The notes: a model not told the origin generated them from the letters alone. A stretch of DNA of 24,298 nt from CAYVXT01 sp964455485 (GCA_964455485.1 CAYVXT010000049.1:1-24298), one strand, 5' to 3'. Counted from the stretch's first letter, positions 1 through 10,496 are shown. Numbers and translations: made by a program.

Positions 1-1337
1 GTGCCTCCTCTATATATATCGTATCCTGTCACTCCAACATTATCTGTACTTGCTGACCATGTGAGATTGATTTGTGATGATGATATTGCTGATGCTGATA
101 GATTTGTTGGTGTTGATGGAGCTTGGGTGTCTGGAGTAACAGAAGAGACAGTGACTGTAGTTTGAGCTGTAGCAGAGCCTTGAGCGTTGGCAGCTGTGAG
201 GATGTAAGCGGTAGTAACCGTAGGAGAAACTGGTCTAGTAGTACCTGTTACAGTTCCTACTCCTTGGTTTATTGAAAGAGATGTTGCATTTGATACATTC
301 CAAGAGAGAGTTGAGCTTTGACCGGAAGTGATCGAGGATGGTGAAGAGGAGAAGGAATTAATAACAGGAGAAGATGCTTGGGTTGATTGAGTAGTTGCAG
401 AAACAGAAGAACTTTGTGATGAATTATTTCCGGCAACATCATATGCTTGGACCGTATAAGAATACGAAGTGTTTGGCGTTAACCCGGTATCAGAATATGT
501 TGTATTTGCAGAAGTACTGATCTGAGAACCATTTCTATATATTCGATAACCGGTCACACCTACATTATCTGTTGAAGCGTTCCAAGAAAGATTTATTTGT
601 GAAGAAGAAACAGTAGATGCTGATAGTCCTGTTGGAGTAGTAGGTGCAGTAGTATCAGATGAAGCTGTGCCACCGGTATCATTATAAATATCTGAAACCT
701 CTTGTGCAGAAAGTGCTCTATTATAAATTCTTAATTCATCAATTTGACCTGAAAAAAATCCTGATCCTCCGCTTCCGATTTTGGCAATATCTGATCCGCT
801 AGTTATAGAAGAAGATACAGAACTAGACAATGACCCATTTAAGTAACCAGACAGATTCGAGCCATTGTATGTATAAACTACATGTTGCCATGAACCGGTT
901 GGAACTGTAGCAAAATCGGCAGAACCTGTACTTCCATTATTCCAATAACCAAAGTTGCCATTTTCCAAATAAAAAATATGGTTATTAATATCGTAAATAC
1001 TTCCGTTTACTCCATTCCATTTAACCCATGCCGATATTGTAAACTGCGATGGAAGCGATTGTGAACCCAAACTAACTTCATCATTTACTCCATCGAAATT
1101 CAGAGCTCCACCTATTTTACCCGTTGTCCATGTTGACCCACTTATGGTACCAGTACCAGATCCAGCAGAATTATTTGTGGTTGACCCACTCATTTCATCA
1201 AATTTGAAATGCGAAACCAAACCTGAAGTTGGAGCTACTTGTGCCAACTGATTCTGAGGAGGTAGACCAGCAATTGAAGCCTGGAGAGCAATCACAATTG
1301 AGGTTAAAAGTGAAATTATTTGATTAAAAGTGGTCAT
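1..1337 (-). CDS. Secreted LamG / fibronectin type III surface protein (C-terminus beyond window)
   Basis: An open frame runs from ATG at 1337 to the window edge without a stop, giving 445 residues with the C-terminus missing. Residues 1-24 look like a signal peptide or N-terminal anchor (hydrophobic IISLLTSIVIALQASIAG). Residues about 38-222 form a LamG/concanavalin A-like module (LVSHFKFDE, ALNFDGVNDEVSLG, FTISAWVKW, WQHVVYTYNGS, GQIDELRIYNRALS). Residues about 230-318 are an FN3 domain (PTGLSASTVSSSQINLSWNAS, GYRIYRNG, YTVQAYDVAGN). Residues about 322-400 resemble a bacterial Ig-like module (ITSGQSSTLSWNVSNATSL). A second FN3 starts at 405. LamG and FN3 are carbohydrate- or protein-binding folds of secreted proteins, so a role in adhesion or glycan binding is inferred. 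It follows the giant surface gene on the same strand after 125 bp. No clear Shine-Dalgarno is visible. Confidence 0.85.
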   Translation of the reverse strand, partial: MTTFNQIISLLTSIVIALQASIAGLPPQNQLAQVAPTSGLVSHFKFDEMSGSTTNNSAGSGTGTISGSTWTTGKIGGALNFDGVNDEVSLGSQSLPSQFTISAWVKWNGVNGSIYDINNHIFYLENGNFGYWNNGSTGSADFATVPTGSWQHVVYTYNGSNLSGYLNGSLSSSVSSSITSGSDIAKIGSGGSGFFSGQIDELRIYNRALSAQEVSDIYNDTGGTASSDTTAPTTPTGLSASTVSSSQINLSWNASTDNVGVTGYRIYRNGSQISTSANTTYSDTGLTPNTSYSYTVQAYDVAGNNSSQSSSVSATTQSTQASSPVINSFSSSPSSITSGQSSTLSWNVSNATSLSINQGVGTVTGTTRPVSPTVTTAYILTAANAQGSATAQTTVTVSSVTPDTQAPSTPTNLSASAISSSQINLTWSASTDNVGVTGYDIYRGG

Positions 1338-1462
1338 ATTTAAATATTAATTATTAACCCATTCGGGCTACCATAATTGTACATGAAGGTAAGTAGAAGG
1401 AAACCAGGAATGGGGAAATGTTTCCTACTGTTTGAGTTAATTTATGACACATAATTACAAAT

Positions 1463-4400
1463 TTACTCAGTTGTAATATCTGAAGAAGGATTTTCTGAAT
1501 TAGATTCAGAAGATGATACTGGGCTATCTTCTGGATTAAGTACAACTTCCTCAACTACAACTTCATTTACCATATCTGAATTTACGCCATCCCCCGAAGT
1601 TGTACCTGAGGAAGAACTAGACTGGTCGCCAGTAATCTGTTGCGAACCTTCTTCAGATAAAGGTGTAGTGGATGACGCCATCTCTTCTATTATTGGATCG
1701 GTTGTAGAAGATGTCTCGCTTATCAGTTCACCCGTACTTGTTGCGTTATTATTCTCTTGATTATTTTCATCATAATTTTCATTTATTACATCATTAGTAT
1801 TATTTGAATCATTACCCATACATTCACCTGCAACTGAAACCATAGCTCCGTTTACTACCTTCAAACAATACGGCTCACCTGTTGCTTCGTCATATATAGT
1901 AATGCCTGATGGTTTTTCTTTTGTTCCTACTGTTAGGTTTTCTACAAACAAAGTTTTGATGTAAGCAATACCATTCATTATTTTAACTCCAATTTCTTCA
2001 AGGAATTTTACAATTATTTGACCCAAACCCTCTTCGGTAGTGAGACCAGATGTGGAAGTAGCTGTAGTTGTAGCCTGACCATCTACTGGATTTGTGGATG
2101 TAGCGTTTTCATCACTGCCATTCATATATATAGTAGTGGTCGTGCCATTTACCATTATTACTGTTGCGTCGCCGGCATAGTAAGTGTTGTCAACGAACAT
2201 TGTTATTTTGGATACTGTTGATCCAGAATAATCTTCAAGGGCGCGGCCAATCACATTGCCACTTTCGGTCGCTCTCATAGCTACACCGGGAGTGTTTGAA
2301 AGTGTAAGGTAATCCCCGGCAACAATGTTTCCATTTTCTGTTGATACTTTGACTGGTACACGTCCAGCTAAAGCTACAGGATATTGATTACCTTTTTGCT
2401 CTTCACCAGGCTTGAGACCTAAAATGATACCAGGGTCAGTAGCGATAACACCTAGCGCTTTATTTTTATCTTCAAAAGGATTAGCGATTTTGATATGGTT
2501 TATAGGAGTAGAAATTGCAATAACATCTCCTGGCTCCAAAGTATCTGTTGAAAGATAAATTTCAGCCAAGTCGGTACCCCCTGCGGTTGTTGTAACTGAA
2601 CTAATTCGGCCAGTAGTTGAGGCTGTGCACCAACCATCATTATCAACACAAAGACCTCCGTTTACTATTGCCATACCTGCTTGCACCTTACCATTACCTA
2701 CTAACACATAATTTCTTAGCGCTGAAGGAAGTGCTAATCCTACTCCAGCAGTGCTACCTGTAGTGGTAGAGACAAAGAATCCTACAGTTGAAGTTGCACC
2801 ACTGTTGTTTGAATAAATATCAAATACCGGCTCTTTTGTTGTAGTAGAAGTAGCGATAGTAAACATATGGCTTGGTGTACCAGTACCTATACCAAAGTTT
2901 CCACTTGACCCCACAGCTAAGTAATTTGTACTACCATTGCTTGCATATATATTAAAAAGGTTAGATGTTTGTCCAGATGCAGCAGTAATGTCTACTCCAG
3001 CTCCAGTAGTCTGCGTAGTGTCCACTGCAAAAACTGAATTTCCTGACCCGTCTTGTATTGAAACCGCTGTTGAAGAAGAAATATTTTGTGTAAGACCGCC
3101 CCACTCACTTAACACAAACACACTTCTACCAGAAGATGATGCAACTCTCAATATATCCAGACTTGCCGCACCCTGAAGGGTAAGTGTCGCATTGAATCCT
3201 GTGGTAGTAGCTATTCCAACCCTACCTTCCGCAGTTGTTGTAGACACACTAATAGTAGAAGTACCAGAAAGCGCTGTACCATTTGCCCCATAAAATGCGA
3301 GCTGACCAAAAGTACCTGAATTTACAGTACCACTACCTCCTCCTGATACGCATACGTTATTGATTGCATAGCACCCAGTAGAAATATTAAATCCAACGTT
3401 TGATGTAGTGGTTGCTCTGCCGGATATATTAAGACCTCGTAATGTTGTAGTACCGAATCCGTCACCAGCGATTTCCAAAGCCGAGATACTAGTTGTAGCT
3501 GTACCATCAACTGTAGTTGTTGAGAGATAGAAGTTGCCTCCGGCATTGCGAGCCGTCCATTGAGTAATACCCGCCCCAGCAGAAAGAGCGAGTTGTGGAG
3601 CAGAAGCAGAATGGGCAGTGAGTATATATGCAGGGGTAGTAGTACCCGCTCCGATATTTCCTGTGCTTTGGAAAACAGAGCTTCCTGTGTTTGATTGGAG
3701 AGTTTGGTTGACGGTGGTAACAGCAGTACCAAAAGTCATCTTAGCGCCTGTATTTATTTGTACCGCAAGAGTTGAAGAATTGCAGTTTATGGTACCAGGA
3801 CCATACACACACTCAGCAGCCGCGCCTGCTTTCAAAGTCAATGCACCTGCAGTAGAGAGACTCGCAAGAGGAGCTCCAGCCGAAGAGCTGACTAGAAATG
3901 GAACTTCTGCGCCTTTTGCCTGTACAGCTAGAGATGCTTGAGGACTAGTAGTGCCAATCCCCACCTTACCAAGATTATCTATTATAAAAGTTGTAGCAGT
4001 AGAAGAACCAACCACAAAAGCCATTTCACCCGCTTGCGATTCAATTGAGAGTCGTGCAAATGGAGAAGTAGAAGCAATACCTATCTTACCTGTATTTAGA
4101 ATCCTCATTCTTTCTGTAAAGGTAGCATCTGAAGTTGCATTACGAGTTGCAAATGCAATATCGCCCACAGTATTACCAGCAGTATTTGTCATCACTCCAT
4201 AAATACCGCTGTGAGTATAGCCTGCCCAACCTCCAAACTGTACACCGAAAGGTCTATTTATAGCATTGCTACTATTTATAATATTTAAGCCTTGTCCTGA
4301 ATAAGTTGGGGCTCCATATGTTGTAAGGCCATTTGAATACTGCACGGACGTAGTTGCTTGAGCAGTAATATCACCACTACCTGCAAAAACCATCCTTGGA

Positions 4401-7400
4401 TTTGTATAACCATTTGTATAAACTGACAAACTTGTATTACCGTCAGTTCCAAATAGTGCAGCACCGGCATTATCAACAGTAAAGCTAATGGAAGGTGTTA
4501 CTGCGCTGTAGGTATCGTTAAACATTCTTAGGTTATAAGGGCTTGAGTTTGCAATATGAAGTTCAATACCATTTCCTGAAGCAGGATCAACAACAACAGT
4601 ACCACTAGGAGTGATCCTACCAATTTCATTATTTGAAGAATCATAATAAGTTGTAACTGGCAGAGTGCCATTTGTTCCAAAGTTTGCCCATCCAGTTGTG
4701 CCTGTAGTGTAGTTTTGAAGACCAGAAGCATTACTCAATTTAAATGAATATGAGCCATCAGCTACCTGAAACGCCGCTGTCGGTCTAACGTTAATACCTA
4801 AGTTGCCAGTGAAATATCCATTACCAACAACTGAGAATTTCTCGAGTGGAGTAGTAGTAGCAACTCCAATATTTCCACCATTTCTAACAGTGAGAACACT
4901 ACCAGCAGAAAAGTCTCCAGTAGTTGTAGAATTACCCACAATCGTTGAAGATGCTGTAGAAAGGAATCCATTTGTTAATGTAATCAAAGACGATGTTGCT
5001 GACCCACCATAAGATGGATGTGTCCACGCATCATATGATGTAAGACCTGACCCACCCTGTAGGCAAGTGCCACCAATTGCATAACAACCACTAGTGATAT
5101 TAAAACCAACATTTGATGTTGATGTAGCTTGACCAGAAATATTTAATCCTCTCACTGTAGTGGTACCAAAACCAGATCCTGAAATTTCAAGTGCTGAAAT
5201 ACTTGTAGTAGACGTTCCATCAATTGTTGTTGTAGAAATATAGAAGTTTCCTCCAGCATTTCTTTGTACCCACTGAGCCAAACCCACTCCGGCTGAAAGA
5301 GCTAACTGTGGCGCAGTAGTTGAAGATACTGTTAGTGCATAACGTGGCGTTGATGTACCTACTGCTAAATATGTAGTGAAATTATTTGTATTTGAAAATG
5401 TATTGAAGTCAGCAAGAAGTGTTGATGACGCTCCACTTCCAACTCCTCCGCTTATACAATTTCCACCAATTGCATAACAACCGCTAGTGATATTAAATCC
5501 AACGTTTGAAGTTGATGTTGCAAGACCTGATATGTTTAGACCTCTCACTGTTGTGGTGCCAAAGCCATCGCCTGAAATTTCAAGTGCTGAAATACTTGTG
5601 GTAGATAGACCTTGGACTGTTGTTGTTGATATGTAGAGGTTGCCTCCAGCGTTTCGGAAAGTCCATTGCCCTAAACCTGCTCCGGCTGAAAGAGAGAGTT
5701 GGGGTTTAGTAGTTGTAGCAATGGTTAAGCCAAAATAAGGAGTAGTAGTCGCAAAACCAATACCTCCGTTACTATTATTTATATAAATTCTTGTTTGGGA
5801 CAAATTATCATCAAAGAAAATCATATTGGCGCCATTTGCACTGAAGACAACATTATTTAGTCTTTCATCTCCTATAGAATTGGAATTGAAATAACCTATA
5901 CGAGCTGCTCTATTTCCACCATTTTCGTTCCAGAAAGCTATTGAAGAAATACCGTTTGCATTGGAGCTTTGTACATTCATAGCGTCGCTTGAATGACTCG
6001 CAACAACATCCAAAGCTGAACGTGGGAAATCACTACCAATACCAACATAACCATTGTTTAGTACAGTCAAAACAGATGTGGTTGCAGAAGCGGTAGATGA
6101 TGCAATTGAAAACAATGGAGCATTAGAAGTATCGGAAGTGTTGCGATGAATAGAGAGCTGAGCCCATGGGGATGTTGAAGCTACACCCAAATAACCATTC
6201 GCAAAATTAAACCTTGAAGTAGTAATATCTAAATTAGCATTGACTCCACTTGCAATAACATCTGTGCCAAACTGCATAGAATCTATAGATGTACCTCCAT
6301 ATCCTCCCCCAAACTGGAAAGTACCTGAACTTCCTCCAGCAAGCCTAAAGCCCGCTTTTTTAGAGTTTGAAGTATCTTCTAAAATTACAGACGGTTGATT
6401 TGTACCAGAAGTAGTGACAAGTATTCCATCTTGAAGCGATGTTGTAGTAATGGTGAGTTTTGAGGAAGGATTTGTATTTCCTATCCCGACATTACCACCA
6501 CCATTAACAATGAAGTGTGTTGCTGTTGATGAACCAATAACGAATTCTGGAACTCCACTTCCCAAAGCATTGGGATTAATGGATAACTGACCCCAAGGAG
6601 TTGATGACGCTAATCCTAGCTTGCCTGTGAAATTATTTGTATTTGAAAATGTATTGAAATCCGCAAGAAGTGTTGATGATGCTCCGCTACCTGACCCTCC
6701 TGATATACATGTGCCGGATATCGCATAACAACCACCAGTTATATTAAATCCAACATTTGATGTTGAAGTAGCTTGACCAGAAATATTTAATCCGCGAACT
6801 GTGGTGGTACCGAAGCCACCACCGGCAATTTCAAGAGCAGCAATGGAGGTAGTAGCAGTACCTGCAACTGTGGTTGTTGAAATATACAAACTACCTCCAG
6901 CATTGCGGAAGGTCCATTGACCAAAACCTGCTCCAGCTGACAAAGAAAGTTGTGGTGCTGTTGAAGTGGCAATAGTTAGAGAAAATCTTGGAGTAGTAGT
7001 ACCGATACCAACCTTACCACCAAAATAACTTGGAGAAGAAGTTGCAGAAACAGATAGTCCACCTTGTGAGACAATCCCACCATATCCGACATTTATAAAT
7101 TGCCTGATATTAACTCCACCAAGCACATCTAAAGAACTGGATATTTTTGTGTTTCCAAATTCTGCGCTACTTGCATACAAACTAGAAGTTTCTGTTCCAG
7201 GAATATTTACAATATGGAATGCATTTAAACTATCGTCTTGTATAAATATATTTCTTCCTGATATTTTTAAACCAGCAAGTCCAGTTATACCCAAATTTGT
7301 AATTCTTTTCATTTCATACGGATGAATAGGATCAGAAATATTCGCTATCCCAACATTATTATTAACAGAGTAATAGATTTGATTGCCTGATGATGTTATA

Positions 7401-10400
7401 TATGTTGGCGTATTATTTAAATTTAAGGAACCAGCAAACAAAACTGAGGTTGGGTCAGATATGTCGTATACTGCAACACTATTCGTGCCAACTTGATACA
7501 AATAATTACCTGAGATAGTCGCTGCGCCCCCATCGCCAAAACTACCAACTTCATACATTGAAGAAGGGTCGTGCACATCAATAACATAAATATTACTTGC
7601 ACTTGGATCTTCAACAAATAAATACTTATCGAATAAATGGGCTTTAGCAGGAGTAGAGCCAATAAGTACTGATGATACCAAAGTTGGAGATAATGGATTT
7701 GAAATATCTACAGCAGAAATCAGTCCATTATTTTCATCCACCACATACACTGTTTTCCCAGATACGAGCATTTTTGCAGGTAACGAACTTGGGAAGAAAC
7801 TTGAGATGACTCTCGGAGAAGAAGCATTTGAAATATCTATAACCGCAAAACCATAACTTGATCCTGCGTCTGTTGCATAAGCATATCTTCCACTAACAAC
7901 TACACTGTCGAAGCTGTTTCCACCAGAAGTAGAGCCTATAAACATTGGCTCGTTTGGATTTGATATATCGTATATAGATATTTCACCATTCGCAGTAACA
8001 GCCAAATTTCCTTGTATAAAAAGGTCATATGGTGGACTGCTTAAGATGGTTGTACTTGCTATAGAAAATTGAGTACTAGTAGAAATCAAATTGCTTATAC
8101 GCCCCACCACTGTGAGTTCAGCATTTGGAGTAGTCGTACCAATTCCTACTCTTCCAAAACTATCAACTATAAAATCAGTCTTTGTTGATGACCCAATCAC
8201 AAAAGCTGGTTCACCTGCAATTGAATTGACTGAAAGTTTTGCCCAAGGTGACGACGATGCAAGTCCTAGCTTCCCTGTGAAATTATTTGTATTTGAAAAT
8301 GTATTGAAGTCAGCAAGAAGTGTTGATGATGCTCCGCTTCCAACTCCTCCACTTATACAAGATCCGTTCACCGCATAACAACCACTAGTGATATTAAATC
8401 CAACATTTGATGTTGATGTAGCTTGACCAGAAATATTTAATCCGCGAACTGTGGTGGTACCGAAGCCGCCACCGGCAATTTCAAGAGCAGAGATAGAGGT
8501 GGTTGAAAAAGTAGTTGGACTAGAAGTACTTATATACAAGTTGGAACCAATTGATCTGAATGTCCATGGAGAATCAGAGATATTACCCGTTAATGATAGT
8601 TGGGCACGTGTTGTTGTAGCAAGATTTAAAAGGTATTGAGGTGTAGATGTACCAATACCAACTTTACCATCTGTATCAATTTTTAACCTTTCAACTCCTA
8701 AGGTATTTATTCCTACAGAAGTATATGAACCGGTGTAGTTTAAAATGAGTTGATTTGCGGTCCCAGCCAAAACTCTTTGATCCCACAAATAATATTCTTT
8801 AGCATTTACTATTCCATTTACATCTAATAACCGGGTAGGCGATGCTGTACCAATACCCACATTACCATTTTTATCTACAATCAAACTTGTTGCGGTCGAA
8901 CTTCCCACCACCAATGCAGCATTACCAGCTTCTGAATTAACAGATAGTTGGGCAAACGGAGTCGATGTACCCTGACCGATCCAACCAGAGTTTGTAATAG
9001 TTGTAGTGGCTGTACTACCAAACCATGCTTGATTTCCAGAAATCAATGTAGAAGAAGCTGCCCCAAAAAAATTCTGCTTTGCAGTCCAAGTGTTTGCATT
9101 TGCTATATCTAACGAAATTGTCCCAGTCGTACTTATTACCCCACCAGATAATCCAGCCCCAGCAGTAACAGAAGTAACAGTACCTGAACCTGATATGCCT
9201 AAGGATGATGTTGCTACATTTACCCAATTGGACCCATCGTACATTAGTAAATCACCGTAATTGAGAGCCCCAAGAGATAAATCAGAAAGATCAGAAAGTG
9301 ATGATGCACCGCCCGAGCCTTGAGATGAACTTCCGGCAGAATTGTTGATTGAATTTATAATTGCATCATTTTGTCGAGTTACGTAAAAGCGATTAACATT
9401 TGGAGTTATTGAACTCAGTAAAAAAGATGTTTTGAAATCATCAAATCTTTCTGAAATTTTTGAATCAATGTATTCTTGATTTGTCGATGGAACAAAAATT
9501 ATTTTTGACTGATTAGCCTGACTTGGAACAATATCTACTTTTGAGGATTCTACTGATGAGGGAAGTTTATTTTTTTCACCCTCTAAAACATTTTCATTTT
9601 TTACCACCACAACATTTATTTGAGGTTCACTTTGTATCCAAGGTTTAACAATTTTTACACCAATATTTTTAAACCAAGAAAAAGCTGACTCAAATTGATT
9701 ATAAGAAATTCCCGCAGCAGCAATATTTAAATTTTTAATTTCTGAAATATCTATTTTTTCTATATTCAAATTTGGAACTACACTGAATTTTCCACTGGAG
9801 AGCATAGAAACCTCTTTATAAGCATTTGGAAACAAATGCTTAATATGACTACTACCCGCATTAAGCAAAAAACCTAAATTAAATATAAAAATTGCAACGA
9901 TTACTATTGTTGAAGCAAATAAGCCAGATTTGATATATCGATCTGGCAATGAATGTAGGCTATCGTACCTTTTTTTAGCCCTATCAAAATCAATAGATGA
10001 CAAAAAAACCTCACGCCTTAAAACAGGAAATAACTCTTTTTCCTCCTTTTCGTAACTTAATGGAGTTATAACCTTCTCGCCAAGACGAGATGGAATTCCA
10101 TAAAGCCTAGGCTTTACAACATTTTGCTCATAAACAACATTATCTTGGCTAAATTCATGAACACTTGATTCAGTATTAGAGTTTAAATTGATAGGGCTTT
10201 CTTTTAAATCTCCTATTTCATTATTCGCGTAAAAATTTTGACTTCGATCGTTAATACTATGATGTTTTTTTGATCTGTTTCGACTACTTTTCACAAATTG
10301 AGCTCCTTTAGAATTTTTATGCCTAATCAAATCTTGTTCCGAAACGTACCAACTCCTGCCAACAAGTTTTGCAGGAATTTTGTTTGCTCGACAAAGCTGG

Positions 10401-10489
10401 CCTATGTAATCACTCGTATACCCAACAAGTTGAGTAGCATTTTTTGCCGAGATATACGTTTTGCCATCAATTATAAGAGCTTTATCCAT
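1463..10489 (-). CDS. Giant membrane-anchored surface protein: HTH - TM - tail-fibre-like repeats - LVIVD propeller
   Basis: About 3,008 residues. ATG at 10489 is preferred over the TTG one codon upstream. Residues ~8-56 are an excisionase/MerR-like helix-turn-helix (YISAKNATQLVGYTSDYIGQ, then AKLVGRSWYVSEQDLIRHK), followed by a basic stretch. One hydrophobic helix at ~189-211 (IVIVAIFIFNLGFLL) implies N-in/C-out topology. The exterior is rich in Ser, Thr and Gly with phage-fibre-like motifs (GNVGIGTASPTRLLDVNG, GDLLMYDGSNW). Five copies of a unit with a Cys pair (GCYAxxGxC) occur. Residues ~820-1100 hold LVIVD-like repeats (AVIDISNASSPRV, SAVDISNPLSP). Residues ~2634-2772 form a conserved domain (DLAEIYLSTDTLEPGDVI, ALGVIATDPG, PVALAGRVPVKVS) resembling the peptidase G2/fibre-chaperone type. 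The last ~130 residues are an acidic Ser/Thr/Asn tail without sortase motif or second TM. Adhesion or host contact is inferred. The role of the HTH is unknown. Confidence 0.9.
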   Translation of the reverse strand: MDKALIIDGKTYISAKNATQLVGYTSDYIGQLCRANKIPAKLVGRSWYVSEQDLIRHKNSKGAQFVKSSRNRSKKHHSINDRSQNFYANNEIGDLKESPINLNSNTESSVHEFSQDNVVYEQNVVKPRLYGIPSRLGEKVITPLSYEKEEKELFPVLRREVFLSSIDFDRAKKRYDSLHSLPDRYIKSGLFASTIVIVAIFIFNLGFLLNAGSSHIKHLFPNAYKEVSMLSSGKFSVVPNLNIEKIDISEIKNLNIAAAGISYNQFESAFSWFKNIGVKIVKPWIQSEPQINVVVVKNENVLEGEKNKLPSSVESSKVDIVPSQANQSKIIFVPSTNQEYIDSKISERFDDFKTSFLLSSITPNVNRFYVTRQNDAIINSINNSAGSSSQGSGGASSLSDLSDLSLGALNYGDLLMYDGSNWVNVATSSLGISGSGTVTSVTAGAGLSGGVISTTGTISLDIANANTWTAKQNFFGAASSTLISGNQAWFGSTATTTITNSGWIGQGTSTPFAQLSVNSEAGNAALVVGSSTATSLIVDKNGNVGIGTASPTRLLDVNGIVNAKEYYLWDQRVLAGTANQLILNYTGSYTSVGINTLGVERLKIDTDGKVGIGTSTPQYLLNLATTTRAQLSLTGNISDSPWTFRSIGSNLYISTSSPTTFSTTSISALEIAGGGFGTTTVRGLNISGQATSTSNVGFNITSGCYAVNGSCISGGVGSGASSTLLADFNTFSNTNNFTGKLGLASSSPWAKLSVNSIAGEPAFVIGSSTKTDFIVDSFGRVGIGTTTPNAELTVVGRISNLISTSTQFSIASTTILSSPPYDLFIQGNLAVTANGEISIYDISNPNEPMFIGSTSGGNSFDSVVVSGRYAYATDAGSSYGFAVIDISNASSPRVISSFFPSSLPAKMLVSGKTVYVVDENNGLISAVDISNPLSPTLVSSVLIGSTPAKAHLFDKYLFVEDPSASNIYVIDVHDPSSMYEVGSFGDGGAATISGNYLYQVGTNSVAVYDISDPTSVLFAGSLNLNNTPTYITSSGNQIYYSVNNNVGIANISDPIHPYEMKRITNLGITGLAGLKISGRNIFIQDDSLNAFHIVNIPGTETSSLYASSAEFGNTKISSSLDVLGGVNIRQFINVGYGGIVSQGGLSVSATSSPSYFGGKVGIGTTTPRFSLTIATSTAPQLSLSAGAGFGQWTFRNAGGSLYISTTTVAGTATTSIAALEIAGGGFGTTTVRGLNISGQATSTSNVGFNITGGCYAISGTCISGGSGSGASSTLLADFNTFSNTNNFTGKLGLASSTPWGQLSINPNALGSGVPEFVIGSSTATHFIVNGGGNVGIGNTNPSSKLTITTTSLQDGILVTTSGTNQPSVILEDTSNSKKAGFRLAGGSSGTFQFGGGYGGTSIDSMQFGTDVIASGVNANLDITTSRFNFANGYLGVASTSPWAQLSIHRNTSDTSNAPLFSIASSTASATTSVLTVLNNGYVGIGSDFPRSALDVVASHSSDAMNVQSSNANGISSIAFWNENGGNRAARIGYFNSNSIGDERLNNVVFSANGANMIFFDDNLSQTRIYINNSNGGIGFATTTPYFGLTIATTTKPQLSLSAGAGLGQWTFRNAGGNLYISTTTVQGLSTTSISALEISGDGFGTTTVRGLNISGLATSTSNVGFNITSGCYAIGGNCISGGVGSGASSTLLADFNTFSNTNNFTTYLAVGTSTPRYALTVSSTTAPQLALSAGVGLAQWVQRNAGGNFYISTTTIDGTSTTSISALEISGSGFGTTTVRGLNISGQATSTSNVGFNITSGCYAIGGTCLQGGSGLTSYDAWTHPSYGGSATSSLITLTNGFLSTASSTIVGNSTTTGDFSAGSVLTVRNGGNIGVATTTPLEKFSVVGNGYFTGNLGINVRPTAAFQVADGSYSFKLSNASGLQNYTTGTTGWANFGTNGTLPVTTYYDSSNNEIGRITPSGTVVVDPASGNGIELHIANSSPYNLRMFNDTYSAVTPSISFTVDNAGAALFGTDGNTSLSVYTNGYTNPRMVFAGSGDITAQATTSVQYSNGLTTYGAPTYSGQGLNIINSSNAINRPFGVQFGGWAGYTHSGIYGVMTNTAGNTVGDIAFATRNATSDATFTERMRILNTGKIGIASTSPFARLSIESQAGEMAFVVGSSTATTFIIDNLGKVGIGTTSPQASLAVQAKGAEVPFLVSSSAGAPLASLSTAGALTLKAGAAAECVYGPGTINCNSSTLAVQINTGAKMTFGTAVTTVNQTLQSNTGSSVFQSTGNIGAGTTTPAYILTAHSASAPQLALSAGAGITQWTARNAGGNFYLSTTTVDGTATTSISALEIAGDGFGTTTLRGLNISGRATTTSNVGFNISTGCYAINNVCVSGGGSGTVNSGTFGQLAFYGANGTALSGTSTISVSTTTAEGRVGIATTTGFNATLTLQGAASLDILRVASSSGRSVFVLSEWGGLTQNISSSTAVSIQDGSGNSVFAVDTTQTTGAGVDITAASGQTSNLFNIYASNGSTNYLAVGSSGNFGIGTGTPSHMFTIATSTTTKEPVFDIYSNNSGATSTVGFFVSTTTGSTAGVGLALPSALRNYVLVGNGKVQAGMAIVNGGLCVDNDGWCTASTTGRISSVTTTAGGTDLAEIYLSTDTLEPGDVIAISTPINHIKIANPFEDKNKALGVIATDPGIILGLKPGEEQKGNQYPVALAGRVPVKVSTENGNIVAGDYLTLSNTPGVAMRATESGNVIGRALEDYSGSTVSKITMFVDNTYYAGDATVIMVNGTTTTIYMNGSDENATSTNPVDGQATTTATSTSGLTTEEGLGQIIVKFLEEIGVKIMNGIAYIKTLFVENLTVGTKEKPSGITIYDEATGEPYCLKVVNGAMVSVAGECMGNDSNNTNDVINENYDENNQENNNATSTGELISETSSTTDPIIEEMASSTTPLSEEGSQQITGDQSSSSSGTTSGDGVNSDMVNEVVVEEVVLNPEDSPVSSSESNSENPSSDITTE
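3330..8510 (-). repeat. Five intragenic repeat units inside the giant surface gene
   Basis: Copies lie at about 8279-8510, 6627-6858, 5378-5607, 5040-5230 and 3330-3500. The first three share a ~50-bp stretch that is nearly identical at the DNA level (encoding LLADFNTFSNTNNFT), then a variable hinge. All five share the block encoding GLNISGxATSTSNVGFNIT and GCYAxxxxC. The first two are close to identical at DNA level over parts of this block (8390-8480 versus 6740-6830). Identity at silent positions points to recent duplication or gene conversion and not only to protein-level constraint. Confidence 0.85.
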
Positions 10490-10496
10490 CAATATA

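Noticed and set aside
1392..1429. Hairpin between the giant gene and the LamG gene as a terminator
   Set aside because: Arms are interrupted by a bulge, the loop is 15 nt and there is no T-run on the transcribed strand.
3618..3941. Plus-strand ORFs opposite the giant surface gene (also 3951-4202, 8091-8378)
   Set aside because: They arise from the Ser/Thr/Gly-rich repeat codons read backwards and recur with the repeats; no independent signals.
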